Below are positions 51,765-59,829 of a stretch of DNA of 64,000 nucleotides, in pieces (the first letter of the stretch is position 1; each line of letters starts with the position of its first letter). This DNA comes from Glaciihabitans sp. INWT7 (lineage in GTDB: Bacteria > Actinomycetota > Actinomycetes > Actinomycetales > Microbacteriaceae), in the NCBI RefSeq assembly GCF_014217685.1, contig NZ_CP043653.1:1-64000 (forward strand). The letters are read 5' to 3'. Made by a program: the position numbers and the translations under genes. A model generated the notes under the pieces. It was given only the letters and a program-made list of their open reading frames with translations, searched no databases and had not been told where the DNA came from.

Positions 51765-53228
51765 ATGGTCACACTGGAGCAGTTGTGCGAGCGGCTCGGC
51801 GGCGAGCTCCGACCCGCCTCCCCCGGGCCGATCGGACGCCAGCAGCTCACCGGTGTGCACATCTCAGAGCTCGCTGATCCGACCCCCTATCTCGAGGGCG
51901 GTGAGCTGCTGCTCACCACGGGAATTCCGCTGCACGGCGGTCCCCAGGCGATCCGTAATTACGTGCAGCGCCTCGCCGGCAAGGGCATCGCCGCTCTCGC
52001 CCTCGGCCTGGGAGCGGGCACCGACCGGGTGGATCCCGAGCTCGTCGCGGCCTGTGCGGAGGCATCCTTCGACCTGCTGCTCGTGCCGGAGGCAGTGCCG
52101 TTCCTGCATATCTCCCGCGGATTCTGGCAGCTGGTGGGCAGGTCCGAGCAGGCAGACCTGGCCTCGCGCCTGGGGCTGCAGACGGCCCTGGCTCGGGCGG
52201 CCACCCGGGACGATGCCGTCGAAGCCATCGTCACTGTGCTCGCCAGGGGGCTGGGGGGTTGGGCGGCCTATCTGCCGGCCGACGGGGGCACCGAGACGAT
52301 CTGGCCCGCGACCGCCGCCGAGGTCGTGCCGCAACTGCGCGTCGAATCCGCGCGCTTCGATCTCGTCGGCACCTATTCGGCCGCCACTTTCCCGGTCAAC
52401 GGCACGGATGTCGTCGAGCACTCGATCACCGTCGGTCCGCGAACCGTCGGCTTCCTCGCCGTCGGCGCGGGGCGCGGCTTGCGCAAGGCCGACCGTCAGC
52501 TGATCCTCACATCGTGCATGCTGCTGTCCCTCACCGCGCAACGGGCGCAGGAATCCTCCCGGGTGAGCCTGGCGCTCGGCCGCAGCGTTGCCGCGCTCAT
52601 CCTCGGCGGGCACGTGGATGCGGCGCGACTCGTCGCCGAGCAGGCCGGACTCCCCCCGATCGCCGCATCCGGGAGGCTGCTCGCGGTGCGGTCAGAGGTG
52701 CCACTGGACTCCCGCGAACTCGACGCAACGATCGGCTCGCTCGGCCTGCCGGAGTCCTTGTTGCGCGCGGAAGTCGGCGGGCTGGCCATCGTCATCCTGC
52801 CGGACGGGCCGCAGGACGAGGCAGGACGGGTCGCGACCGGTGTCGCCGGTGTCGCCGCCTCGCTCAGCCCATCACTGCCGCTCATCTCCGTCGCCGGCAG
52901 AGTCGCTGCGGCGCTGTCCGCCTGCCGTGCTGCGGCCCTCGGCACGGTGGTGGGTGCGAGCGGATCCCCCGAGACACGGGGCGATGCGTGGGTGGAGCTG
53001 CTCGCGCGGCAGCCGCGGGGTGACCTGTGCAGCACGGTGCGGAGCTATCTCGCCCACCGGGGGCAGTGGGAGGCTGCCGCGCGTGAGCTCGGCATCCACC
53101 GCAATTCCGTGCGTCACCGGATCGCGGTCGCGACGGAACTGCTCGGGGTGGATCTCGCCGATCCAGACGTCGCCGCCACCCTGTGGATCGCCCTGCGTCG
53201 TCAGGCGATCAGTCCACGGGGTCGGTGA
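51765..53228 (+). CDS. PucR family transcriptional regulator
   Basis: The 487-aa protein has the N-terminal PucR domain (VTLEQLCERLGGELRP..., ELADPTPYLEGGELLLTTGIPL), a central GGDEF-like/regulatory part and the C-terminal HTH_30 (LVSYL-like LRSYLAHRGQWEAAARELGIHRNSVRHRIAVATELLG). PucR-type GabR activates gabT operons in corynebacteria. ATG 51765 has GGGGAG upstream; two earlier in-frame starts (51726, 51648) are less likely. Its last 20 bp overlap the convergent CoA-transferase gene. Confidence 0.9.
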   Translation: MVTLEQLCERLGGELRPASPGPIGRQQLTGVHISELADPTPYLEGGELLLTTGIPLHGGPQAIRNYVQRLAGKGIAALALGLGAGTDRVDPELVAACAEASFDLLLVPEAVPFLHISRGFWQLVGRSEQADLASRLGLQTALARAATRDDAVEAIVTVLARGLGGWAAYLPADGGTETIWPATAAEVVPQLRVESARFDLVGTYSAATFPVNGTDVVEHSITVGPRTVGFLAVGAGRGLRKADRQLILTSCMLLSLTAQRAQESSRVSLALGRSVAALILGGHVDAARLVAEQAGLPPIAASGRLLAVRSEVPLDSRELDATIGSLGLPESLLRAEVGGLAIVILPDGPQDEAGRVATGVAGVAASLSPSLPLISVAGRVAAALSACRAAALGTVVGASGSPETRGDAWVELLARQPRGDLCSTVRSYLAHRGQWEAAARELGIHRNSVRHRIAVATELLGVDLADPDVAATLWIALRRQAISPRGR

Positions 53229-54372
53229 GCCAGTCCCGCACCGCGGCATCCTGCTCCCCCAGCAGTGGAGGAGCGGAGGCACGACGCGGGAGCCGAGGAG
53301 TCCAGGTGATCGGGTGCCGCACCTGCGTCGCCACAGTGACCCCGGATGCGTCGACGACCTCGATGGTCGGATCCAGCCCGAGGGATGACGCGAGCTCGAG
53401 ACCGTCGGCGATCGTGCCGACACGCCCCGCCGGCACCCCGATCGCGGTCAGACGGCGCTGCCATTCCGCGGCTGGCTTCGTGTGCAGGCGCTCCTCGAGC
53501 AGCGGCACCAGCGCCGCGCGATTCGCGACCCGCAGGGCGTTCGTGAGAAAGCGCGGATCCTCGGCCAGAGGCGCTGCCCCGAGCGCCTCGGCGAGGCGTC
53601 GGAACTGGCCGTCGTTGCCGCAGGCGACGGCGATCGGTCCATCCCCGCAGTCGAGAGTCTCGTAGGGAGCGATGGACGGATGCGTGTTGCCGAGGCGCAC
53701 CGGAATCACTCCGGCGCCGAGATAGGCCTGGGCCTGGTTGGCGAGCGACCCCTGAAGGCTCGACAGCAGGTTCAGTTCCAGGAGCGCGCCGAGACCGGTC
53801 GACTGGCGGCGAAGCAGCGCTGCGAGGATGCCCGCGACGGCATCCTTCGCCGTGAGCACGTCGACGAGGGCGACGCCGGCCTTCACCGCTTCACCGTCAG
53901 TCTCCCCGGTGATGCTCATGAGGCCACCGAGCGCCTGCACCACGAAGTCGTAACCGAGCAGGTCACGGCCGCCGGTGCTGCCGAAGCCCGTGATCGAGGC
54001 GTACACGATGCCCGGGTTCGATTGCCGCACCGTGTCGTAGTCGAGGCCGAGCTTCTGCATTCCGCCGGGTTTGAAGTTCTCGACCACGACGTCGGCGCGG
54101 GCGATCAACTCGCGAGCGAGATCGAGATCGTGAGCGTCTGCGAGGTCGAGACAGACCGACTCCTTGTTGCGATTGACGCTCTCGAAGTAGGTGGAGCCGG
54201 TGGCGGAGAAGGGGGGTCCCCACGATCGGGTGTCGTCGCCGACATCCGGCCGCTCCACCTTGATGACCCGGGCACCGAGGTCGGCAAGCGTCATGGTGGC
54301 GAGCGGCCCGGCGAGTACGCGCGAGAAGTCGGCGACGAGGATTCCAGCGAGGGGCGCCTCGGGTGTTGGCAT
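53209..54372 (-). CDS. Class III (CaiB/BaiF) CoA-transferase, candidate succinyl-CoA:glutarate transferase
   Basis: The 387-aa family III CoA-transferase starts LAGILVADFSRVLAGPLATMTLADLGARVIKVERP and has the catalytic-Asp region LLGYDFVVQALGGLM and IAPYETLDCGDGPIAVACGNDGQF. In mammals the homologous SUGCT moves CoA from succinyl-CoA to glutarate, which is what a 5-aminovalerate pathway ending in GcdH needs. It lies beyond PucR, oriented like the gabT unit but not in the same operon. Acceptor specificity is inferred from context. Confidence 0.9.
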   Translation of the reverse strand: MPTPEAPLAGILVADFSRVLAGPLATMTLADLGARVIKVERPDVGDDTRSWGPPFSATGSTYFESVNRNKESVCLDLADAHDLDLARELIARADVVVENFKPGGMQKLGLDYDTVRQSNPGIVYASITGFGSTGGRDLLGYDFVVQALGGLMSITGETDGEAVKAGVALVDVLTAKDAVAGILAALLRRQSTGLGALLELNLLSSLQGSLANQAQAYLGAGVIPVRLGNTHPSIAPYETLDCGDGPIAVACGNDGQFRRLAEALGAAPLAEDPRFLTNALRVANRAALVPLLEERLHTKPAAEWQRRLTAIGVPAGRVGTIADGLELASSLGLDPTIEVVDASGVTVATQVRHPITWTPRLPRRASAPPLLGEQDAAVRDWLTDPVD

Positions 54373-54473
54373 GGTTGAGACCCTAGCGGTGCGGGCCACT
54401 CACCGGCGTGCCGGCCGTCTGTGCAGAACCCGGACCATGTCAGCGTGGGCGCGCGGCCGCGGTCAAGCCGCTT

Positions 54474-54857
54474 CTACTCGCGTCGCGCCTCTGCTGCCGC
54501 ACGGCCGTAGAGCACCAGGGCCCAGACTCCGAGCAGCAGGAAGACGATCGCGGGAATGGCGGCGGCCCAGTTGACTGTGAACAGGAGCAACACCCCGAGC
54601 GCCAGTGCGATCACGACGCTGACTGTGCCGAGCGTGAGCCACCGGTCTGCCCGATTGGTGAAGGGGTGCAGGGGCTCGATCGCGTCGACCGGGGCTCGCT
54701 GCCACACGACGATGAGGAAGGTGGCGAGCGGGCCGATGAACAGCGATACCAGGAACCAGGTGAGCCTCGACCGATTCTTCTGTTCGGCGAGGCCGGCATT
54801 CACCAGGGCGAGCACGACCCATCCGCCGCTGTTGACAGTCCATGAGCTCTGGTCCAT
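54474..54857 (-). CDS. Hypothetical membrane protein
   Basis: The 127-aa product has hydrophobic segments at about 12-24, 33-52 (LTWFLVSLFIGPLATFLIVVW), 72-95 and 97-117, hence probably three to four spans, and an Ala/Arg-rich C-terminus. The phrase RSRLTWFLVSLFIGPLATFL resembles small actinobacterial antitermination/phospholipid-type membrane proteins (SHOCT-less), but no family is certain. It lies just downstream of the class A PBP on the same strand. Confidence 0.6.
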   Translation of the reverse strand: MDQSSWTVNSGGWVVLALVNAGLAEQKNRSRLTWFLVSLFIGPLATFLIVVWQRAPVDAIEPLHPFTNRADRWLTLGTVSVVIALALGVLLLFTVNWAAAIPAIVFLLLGVWALVLYGRAAAEARRE

Positions 54858-54891
54858 AACGCGACACTAGCCCCTGGGTTGCGGCCGCGGG

Positions 54892-57156
54892 TCAGGGTTT
54901 GCGGTTGCCCCCGCCGCCGTTGCCATTGCCGTTTCCCGCACCGAATCCGTTGCCATTCCCATTCCCGTTGCCGGTGCCCGTCGCGGGTGGAGACGAGGGA
55001 GCGGGAGTCGGCGTCGGCGCGCGATAGGTGTAGCTGCGCAGCAGGGTGCCCGTCGGTTCCGTGAACGCACCGCCCTTGCCATAGACCGCACTCGCATTGA
55101 GCGCCGCCAGAATCGGCTTCATCACATAGGTGCGCAGATTGGATGCCAGGATGCCGCCGATCGAGATGCGTCGCATGTTCTGGTCGCCCTCGATGTTGCC
55201 GATCCACACCGCGGTCGTCGTCTGGGTGCTCGAGGCGACCATGTAGCTGTGCAGCGCCTCGGCGGTTCCGGTCTTGCCGAAGAGCGGTGTGCCATCGCGG
55301 GGATTCGCGATCGAACCGGTGCCCCCGGACTGCAACGGACCCTGCAGGTCGTAGGCCGCGGCGGCAGCCACCTCGGGGGTCAGCACTTGGCTGCAGCTCT
55401 GCGTCTGGCCGGGAAGCTCCGTGCCATCCGGCCCGATGATCTTGTCGACGGCGATCGGCTGGCAGAGCTTGCCACCGCTGGCGACGGTGGCGTACGCGTT
55501 CGCCATGCTGAGCGGCGACGGGGTATTGGTGCCGAGAATTGATGCCGGGGCGTGCGAGAGCTCGGAATTGTCGGCGTTGTGCACTCCCATCGATTCGGCC
55601 ACATCGCGGATGTCGCAGAGGTCGAGCTTCGATGCCATGTTCATGAAGGCCGCATTGACCGAGCCCTTTGTGGCACTCAGCACGCTCATCTGGCCCTGGC
55701 TCACCCCGCTGTCGTTCTTGGGGGTGTAGCTATCGATCAGGGGGTAGTAGCCGCCATCGCAGGACGCGGGAAACGACTTCGAGCGGGCCGGATAGGTCTG
55801 GATGTTGGCGTTGACGGTGTCCTGGATGCCGTGCCCGTTCTGCAGCCAGTCGATCAGGGTGAAGAGCTTCCAGGTGGATCCGACGGGGAAGCCGGATGAC
55901 CCGCCGTACTCCTTGTCGGTATTGAAGTTGATCGCCGTGGTGAGGTTCGGGTCGCCAAGACCGGTGTCGTCGAATCCCTTGTTCTGCGCCATGATCAGAA
56001 TTCGGCCGGTGCCCACCTGCACCGTGGAGACCGCGCTTCCCATTTTGAAGCGCGTCTCGCTCGCGGGGGTGCGCTGGGCGAGATCCGTTTCGGCGTTCTG
56101 CTGTTGATCGAGATCGATGGTGGTGTACACGGCGTTTCCGCCGCGGCGCCACGCTTCGCGCCGGTCGTCGGCGGACTCGCCGAGGCCAGGGAGGTTCTTC
56201 ACGTTCTTGATCACGTAGTCACAGAATGCCTTGGCGGCCGAGGCGTAGGTGCATCCGTTCTTGGGCGGACTGATCTTCACCGTCGTCGCATCCACCGGGG
56301 TCGCGATCGCCTCGGCGTACTGCGCCTGCGTGATCATCTTCTCGCTCAGCATGGTGCCGAGGATCGCATCCCGACGGGACTTGTTGCGCTCCCAGTTCGC
56401 TTGCGAGCCCGGATTGCGCAGGGGCGGCTGCTGTACGACGGCGATGAGGCTGGCGGCCTGCGCGAGAGTGAGGTTCGCTGCCGTCGTGGAGTAGTACTGC
56501 TCGGCCGCCGCCTCGATGCCGTAGGTGTTGCCACCGAATCCGGCGATGTTGAGGTAGGCGAGCAGGATCTCGTGCTTCGTGTAGTTCTTCTCGAGTCCGA
56601 TGGCGAGCTTGGCCTCTTTGAGCTTGCGATCGAGGGTGTTCGCCTGGGCCTTCGCCTTTGCGGCTTCGAGCTTCTTCGGGTCGGTGTAGGTGGCGACCGC
56701 ATCCTGGATGGCCAACTGCTTCACGAGCTGCTGCTCGATGCTCGATGCGCCCTGCAGGTCTTTGCCGGTGAGGTTGTTGACCGCGGCCCGCGCGATTCCC
56801 GCGAGGTCGACACCTCCATGCGAATAGAACCGCACGTCTTCGGCCGCGACCAGGGCGTCCTTCGCGAACGGAGACACCGCATCCCAGGCCACTTCCTGGC
56901 GATTCTGGTCGTAGACCTGGGCGAAAGGCACCTGTTCACCGCCGCGAAGACCGTAGAGGATGTTGCGCTGGGACTGGTTGCCGATCTTGATGTAGTCCGG
57001 CAGATTCTCGAACAGGCCTACCGCGTTGTTCGTGACCTGGCTCGTGGCGACGATCGCGGGTGCCGTGAGCGCGACGACGAGCACGGCGGCAAGCGCGCTG
57101 AAACCCAGGAGTCCGAGGATCGAGCGCAACAGGCCGGTGGGCTTCGGTTCAGACAC
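54892..57156 (-). CDS. Class A bifunctional penicillin-binding protein
   Basis: It polymerises and crosslinks peptidoglycan. From GTG 57156 (754 aa) it has a membrane anchor (about 10-35) and a glycosyltransferase domain (about 80-260) with EDVRFYSHGGVD and GASSIEQQLVKQ. The transpeptidase domain has SxxK in VGSTWKLFT, SxN in KGSVNAAF and KTG in FGKTGTAE. The C-terminal tail is Pro-rich followed by about 30 residues of Gly/Asn repeats (GNGNGNGFGAGNGNGNGGGG). GTG 57156 is preferred over ATG 57207 because GAGAGGG precedes it. Confidence 0.94.
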   Translation of the reverse strand: MSEPKPTGLLRSILGLLGFSALAAVLVVALTAPAIVATSQVTNNAVGLFENLPDYIKIGNQSQRNILYGLRGGEQVPFAQVYDQNRQEVAWDAVSPFAKDALVAAEDVRFYSHGGVDLAGIARAAVNNLTGKDLQGASSIEQQLVKQLAIQDAVATYTDPKKLEAAKAKAQANTLDRKLKEAKLAIGLEKNYTKHEILLAYLNIAGFGGNTYGIEAAAEQYYSTTAANLTLAQAASLIAVVQQPPLRNPGSQANWERNKSRRDAILGTMLSEKMITQAQYAEAIATPVDATTVKISPPKNGCTYASAAKAFCDYVIKNVKNLPGLGESADDRREAWRRGGNAVYTTIDLDQQQNAETDLAQRTPASETRFKMGSAVSTVQVGTGRILIMAQNKGFDDTGLGDPNLTTAINFNTDKEYGGSSGFPVGSTWKLFTLIDWLQNGHGIQDTVNANIQTYPARSKSFPASCDGGYYPLIDSYTPKNDSGVSQGQMSVLSATKGSVNAAFMNMASKLDLCDIRDVAESMGVHNADNSELSHAPASILGTNTPSPLSMANAYATVASGGKLCQPIAVDKIIGPDGTELPGQTQSCSQVLTPEVAAAAAYDLQGPLQSGGTGSIANPRDGTPLFGKTGTAEALHSYMVASSTQTTTAVWIGNIEGDQNMRRISIGGILASNLRTYVMKPILAALNASAVYGKGGAFTEPTGTLLRSYTYRAPTPTPAPSSPPATGTGNGNGNGNGFGAGNGNGNGGGGNRKP

Positions 57157-57223
57157 GATCGCCCTCTCGATTCTGCGGTCGGGGGGACTTCCACGATACC
57201 CCGGCATCCTGAGCGAAAGCCGG

Positions 57224-58135
57224 TTAGCTGAGCGGTTCTCCGATACCGGTGTCAGGGAGCCCGCCGCGGGCCGCTCGCGACGCGGAGAGCACCGCGCCGA
57301 TGCTCGCCGCGATGACGAGACCGATCGCGAGGAACGCCAGCCCGGTGAAGGTCTGGCCCAGGATCAGGAAGCCGGCGGTCGTCGCGATCGCGGGAGAGAG
57401 GCTCATCAGGATGGAGAAGGTCGCGGACGGCAGACGACGGAGTGCCACGAGTTCGAGCGCGTACGGGATGGTCGACGACAGCAGCGCGACGGCCGCTCCG
57501 AGCAGAAGGATGCCCGGCTGGAAGATGACCGGCCCCGCGGTTGCGATGCCGAACGGCACCGTGACGACGGCGCCGACGGTCATCGCTATGGCGAGTCCGT
57601 CGAGGCGGGGGAATCGCGCTCCCGTGCGGGCGGAGAGCAAAATGTAGGCCGCCCACATCGTCGCCGCGCCGAAGGCGAAGGCGACGCCAACCGGATCAAG
57701 GTCGCCGAAGCTGCCCTGGCTGAGGATCACGACGCCCGCAAAGGCGAGCACTGCCCAGAGCCAGCTCGACGCCCGGCGGCTCATCACCACGGAGAGCACG
57801 AGCGGTCCGAGCACCTCGATGGTGATGGTGGCTCCGAGGGGCACGCGGGCGAGTGCCTCGTAGAAGAGGGCGTTCATCAGGGCGAGCGCGAGGCCGAAAG
57901 CGATGACAGTGAGCCAGTGGTTCCGACTGTGACCACGCAGGCGTGGTCGCGCGATGGCGAGCAGCACGATCGCCGAGAACGCGAGCCGAAGGGAGACCAT
58001 CCCGATCGCGCCCACCGAGGGGAAGAGCAGCACCGCGAAGGAGGCCCCCACCTCCTGGCAGATGAGACCGGCGGCCACGAGGCCCACGGCACCGAACGGG
58101 CGTGCGGCGGGACGGGGAACGGGCGCGGCGGTCAT
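57224..58135 (-). CDS. EamA/DMT family transporter
   Basis: The 303-aa protein has ten predicted transmembrane helices and two EamA repeats, with phrases ALMNALFYEALARVPLGATITIEVLGPL and SSTIPYALELVALRRLPSATFSILMSLSPAIATTAGFLILGQ. This RhtA-type group exports amino acids or metabolites (threonine/homoserine in E. coli). It is divergent from the type III PKS gene across a 94-bp gap containing a palindrome, so export of a PKS-linked product is conceivable but unsupported. Confidence 0.92.
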   Translation of the reverse strand: MTAAPVPRPAARPFGAVGLVAAGLICQEVGASFAVLLFPSVGAIGMVSLRLAFSAIVLLAIARPRLRGHSRNHWLTVIAFGLALALMNALFYEALARVPLGATITIEVLGPLVLSVVMSRRASSWLWAVLAFAGVVILSQGSFGDLDPVGVAFAFGAATMWAAYILLSARTGARFPRLDGLAIAMTVGAVVTVPFGIATAGPVIFQPGILLLGAAVALLSSTIPYALELVALRRLPSATFSILMSLSPAIATTAGFLILGQTFTGLAFLAIGLVIAASIGAVLSASRAARGGLPDTGIGEPLS

Positions 58136-58165
58136 CCTGCAACGCTAGGGCCGATCAGCGACTTC

Positions 58166-58180
58166 GGTTGACTGTCAACC
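58166..58180. promoter_or_regulatory. 15-bp palindrome GGTTGAC-T-GTCAACC between EamA and PKS genes
   Basis: Both 7-bp arms are perfect. It is 31 bp from the EamA start and 50 bp from the PKS start, a likely shared operator. It contains TTGACT, which could act as a -35 in the PKS direction, but no good -10 at 17 bp was found. Confidence 0.55.
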
Positions 58181-58229
58181 CCTTTCCGGCCACAGCCGAA
58201 CTGGCACCCAACAGTGTTAGCGTCGCCGA

Positions 58230-59297
58230 ATGGCCCGAATAGTCGCCGTCGCCCCCGCGCTGCCGGGCAACGTATACGCGCAGTCCGAGATCACGGACAC
58301 GATCGCGCCGATGGTGACATCGGATGCGAAGAAGCAGGCCGTGCTTCGCCGACTCCATGCCGGCAGCCACGTCGATACGCGCCACCTGGTGATGCCGATC
58401 GAGCGCTACCGGGACAGCAGCACTTTCACGCAGACCAATGACATGTTCATCGAGGTCGCGGCCGATCTGGCCGAAGCGGCGCTGCGGAAGGCCCTCGCGA
58501 CAGCGGGACTCGAGGCCGCCGACGTCGACTACCTCATGTTCACGTCCGTCACCGGCATCTCGGCGCCCTCGATCGATGCGATCCTCGTCGCCCGACTCGG
58601 GCTGCGCTCCGACCTCAAGCGAGTGCCGATGTACGGGCTCGGCTGCGTGGCCGGGGCCGCCGGCATCGCGCGCGTCGCCGACTACCTCGCCGGGCATCCG
58701 GACGGCGTCGCGGTGCTCGTCGCGGTAGAACTCTGTTCGCTCACCTTTCAGCGCAACGACGACTCGACTGCCAACCTGGTGGCGACCGGCCTCTTCGGCG
58801 ACGGAGCGGCAGCAGTGGTGATGGTCGGCGACGATCGCGCGAAACGGATGCCCGTGACCGGTCCCGACGTCGTGGACACCCGAAGCGCGCTCTACCCCGA
58901 CACCGAGTCCGTGATCGGATTCACCGCCAGTGAGACCGGCTTCCGCATCATCCTCACCGCCCAGGTGTCCGACGTGATCGAGGCGAACTTCGGCCGGGAC
59001 GTCACCGGTTTTCTCGATGACAACGACCTCGACCTCGAAGACATCGAGACCTGGGTGGCGCATCCGGGCGGGCCTCGCGTGCTCGAGCAGTTCCAGTCCT
59101 CGCTCGGCCTGCCGGACGGCGTGTTCGACAACAGCTGGCGCTCGCTGGCGGCGGTCGGCAACCTCTCGTCCGTCTCGGTGCTGCACATCCTCGCCGAGGA
59201 GTTGACGACCGTGCATCGGCCCGGATCCCACGGTGCCCTTTTCGCGCTCGGCCCGGGGGTCAGCGCCGAGCTGGTGCTGCTGCGGTGGCCATCGTGA
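58230..59297 (+). CDS. Type III polyketide synthase (SrsA-like)
   Basis: This homodimeric enzyme condenses malonyl units on an acyl-CoA starter. The 355-aa product has the thiolase fold with the Cys-His-Asn triad in YGLGCVAGAAG (about 138), VAHPGGPRVLEQ (about 280) and AVGNLSSVSVL (about 311), and the family start VAVAPALPGNVYAQSEI. It heads an operon with a membrane methyltransferase and an FAD oxygenase, the same order as S. griseus srsABC, where the PKS makes alkylresorcinols. The start ATG 58230 lacks a strong ribosome binding site. Confidence 0.93.
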   Translation: MARIVAVAPALPGNVYAQSEITDTIAPMVTSDAKKQAVLRRLHAGSHVDTRHLVMPIERYRDSSTFTQTNDMFIEVAADLAEAALRKALATAGLEAADVDYLMFTSVTGISAPSIDAILVARLGLRSDLKRVPMYGLGCVAGAAGIARVADYLAGHPDGVAVLVAVELCSLTFQRNDDSTANLVATGLFGDGAAAVVMVGDDRAKRMPVTGPDVVDTRSALYPDTESVIGFTASETGFRIILTAQVSDVIEANFGRDVTGFLDDNDLDLEDIETWVAHPGGPRVLEQFQSSLGLPDGVFDNSWRSLAAVGNLSSVSVLHILAEELTTVHRPGSHGALFALGPGVSAELVLLRWPS

Positions 59298-59307
59298 GCG
59301 GCTCGGC

Positions 59308-59829
59308 ATGATCTGGTTCACCGTCCTGATCCTCGCCACCGGTGCCGAGCGCATCGTCGAGGTGGTGCTCTCCAACCGGCATGCTGCCTGGGCCTTCGAG
59401 CGCGGTGGCCGCGAATACGGCCAGCGGCACTACCCATTCATGGTCGTGCTGCACACGGGCATGTTGCTCGCCTGTCTCGCCGAGGTGTTCTTCACCGGTC
59501 GCCCATTCCTTCCCTGGCTGGGCTGGCCGATGCTCGCGGTCGCGCTCGCGTGCCAAGGCTTGCGCTATTGGTGCATCGGCACGCTCGGCAAGCAGTGGAA
59601 TGCCCGCGTGATCGTGGTTCCGGGGCTCGGGCGGGTCACCGGCGGCCCGTACCGGTTCCTCACGCACCCCAACTACGTGGTCGTGATCGCCGAGGGAATT
59701 GCGCTGCCGCTCGTGCACACCGCGTGGGTGACCGCGCTAGTGTTCACGGTGCTGAATGCGATCCTGCTCTTCGGGTTCCGCATCCCCACAGAGGAGCGAG
59801 CGCTCACGGCATTGGACGCGGTGGCATGA
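59308..59829 (+). CDS. Isoprenylcysteine carboxyl methyltransferase family protein (SrsB-like)
   Basis: The 173-aa integral membrane protein of the ICMT/PEMT fold has four or five helices and the SAM-binding C-terminal part LGKQWNARVIVVPGLGRVTGGPYRFLTHPNYVVVIAEG. In S. griseus, SrsB of this kind O-methylates alkylresorcinols. ATG 59308 lies 10 bp after the PKS stop, and the stop overlaps the next gene (ATGA). Hydrophobic phenolic lipid as substrate fits its membrane location. Confidence 0.91.
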   Translation: MIWFTVLILATGAERIVEVVLSNRHAAWAFERGGREYGQRHYPFMVVLHTGMLLACLAEVFFTGRPFLPWLGWPMLAVALACQGLRYWCIGTLGKQWNARVIVVPGLGRVTGGPYRFLTHPNYVVVIAEGIALPLVHTAWVTALVFTVLNAILLFGFRIPTEERALTALDAVA

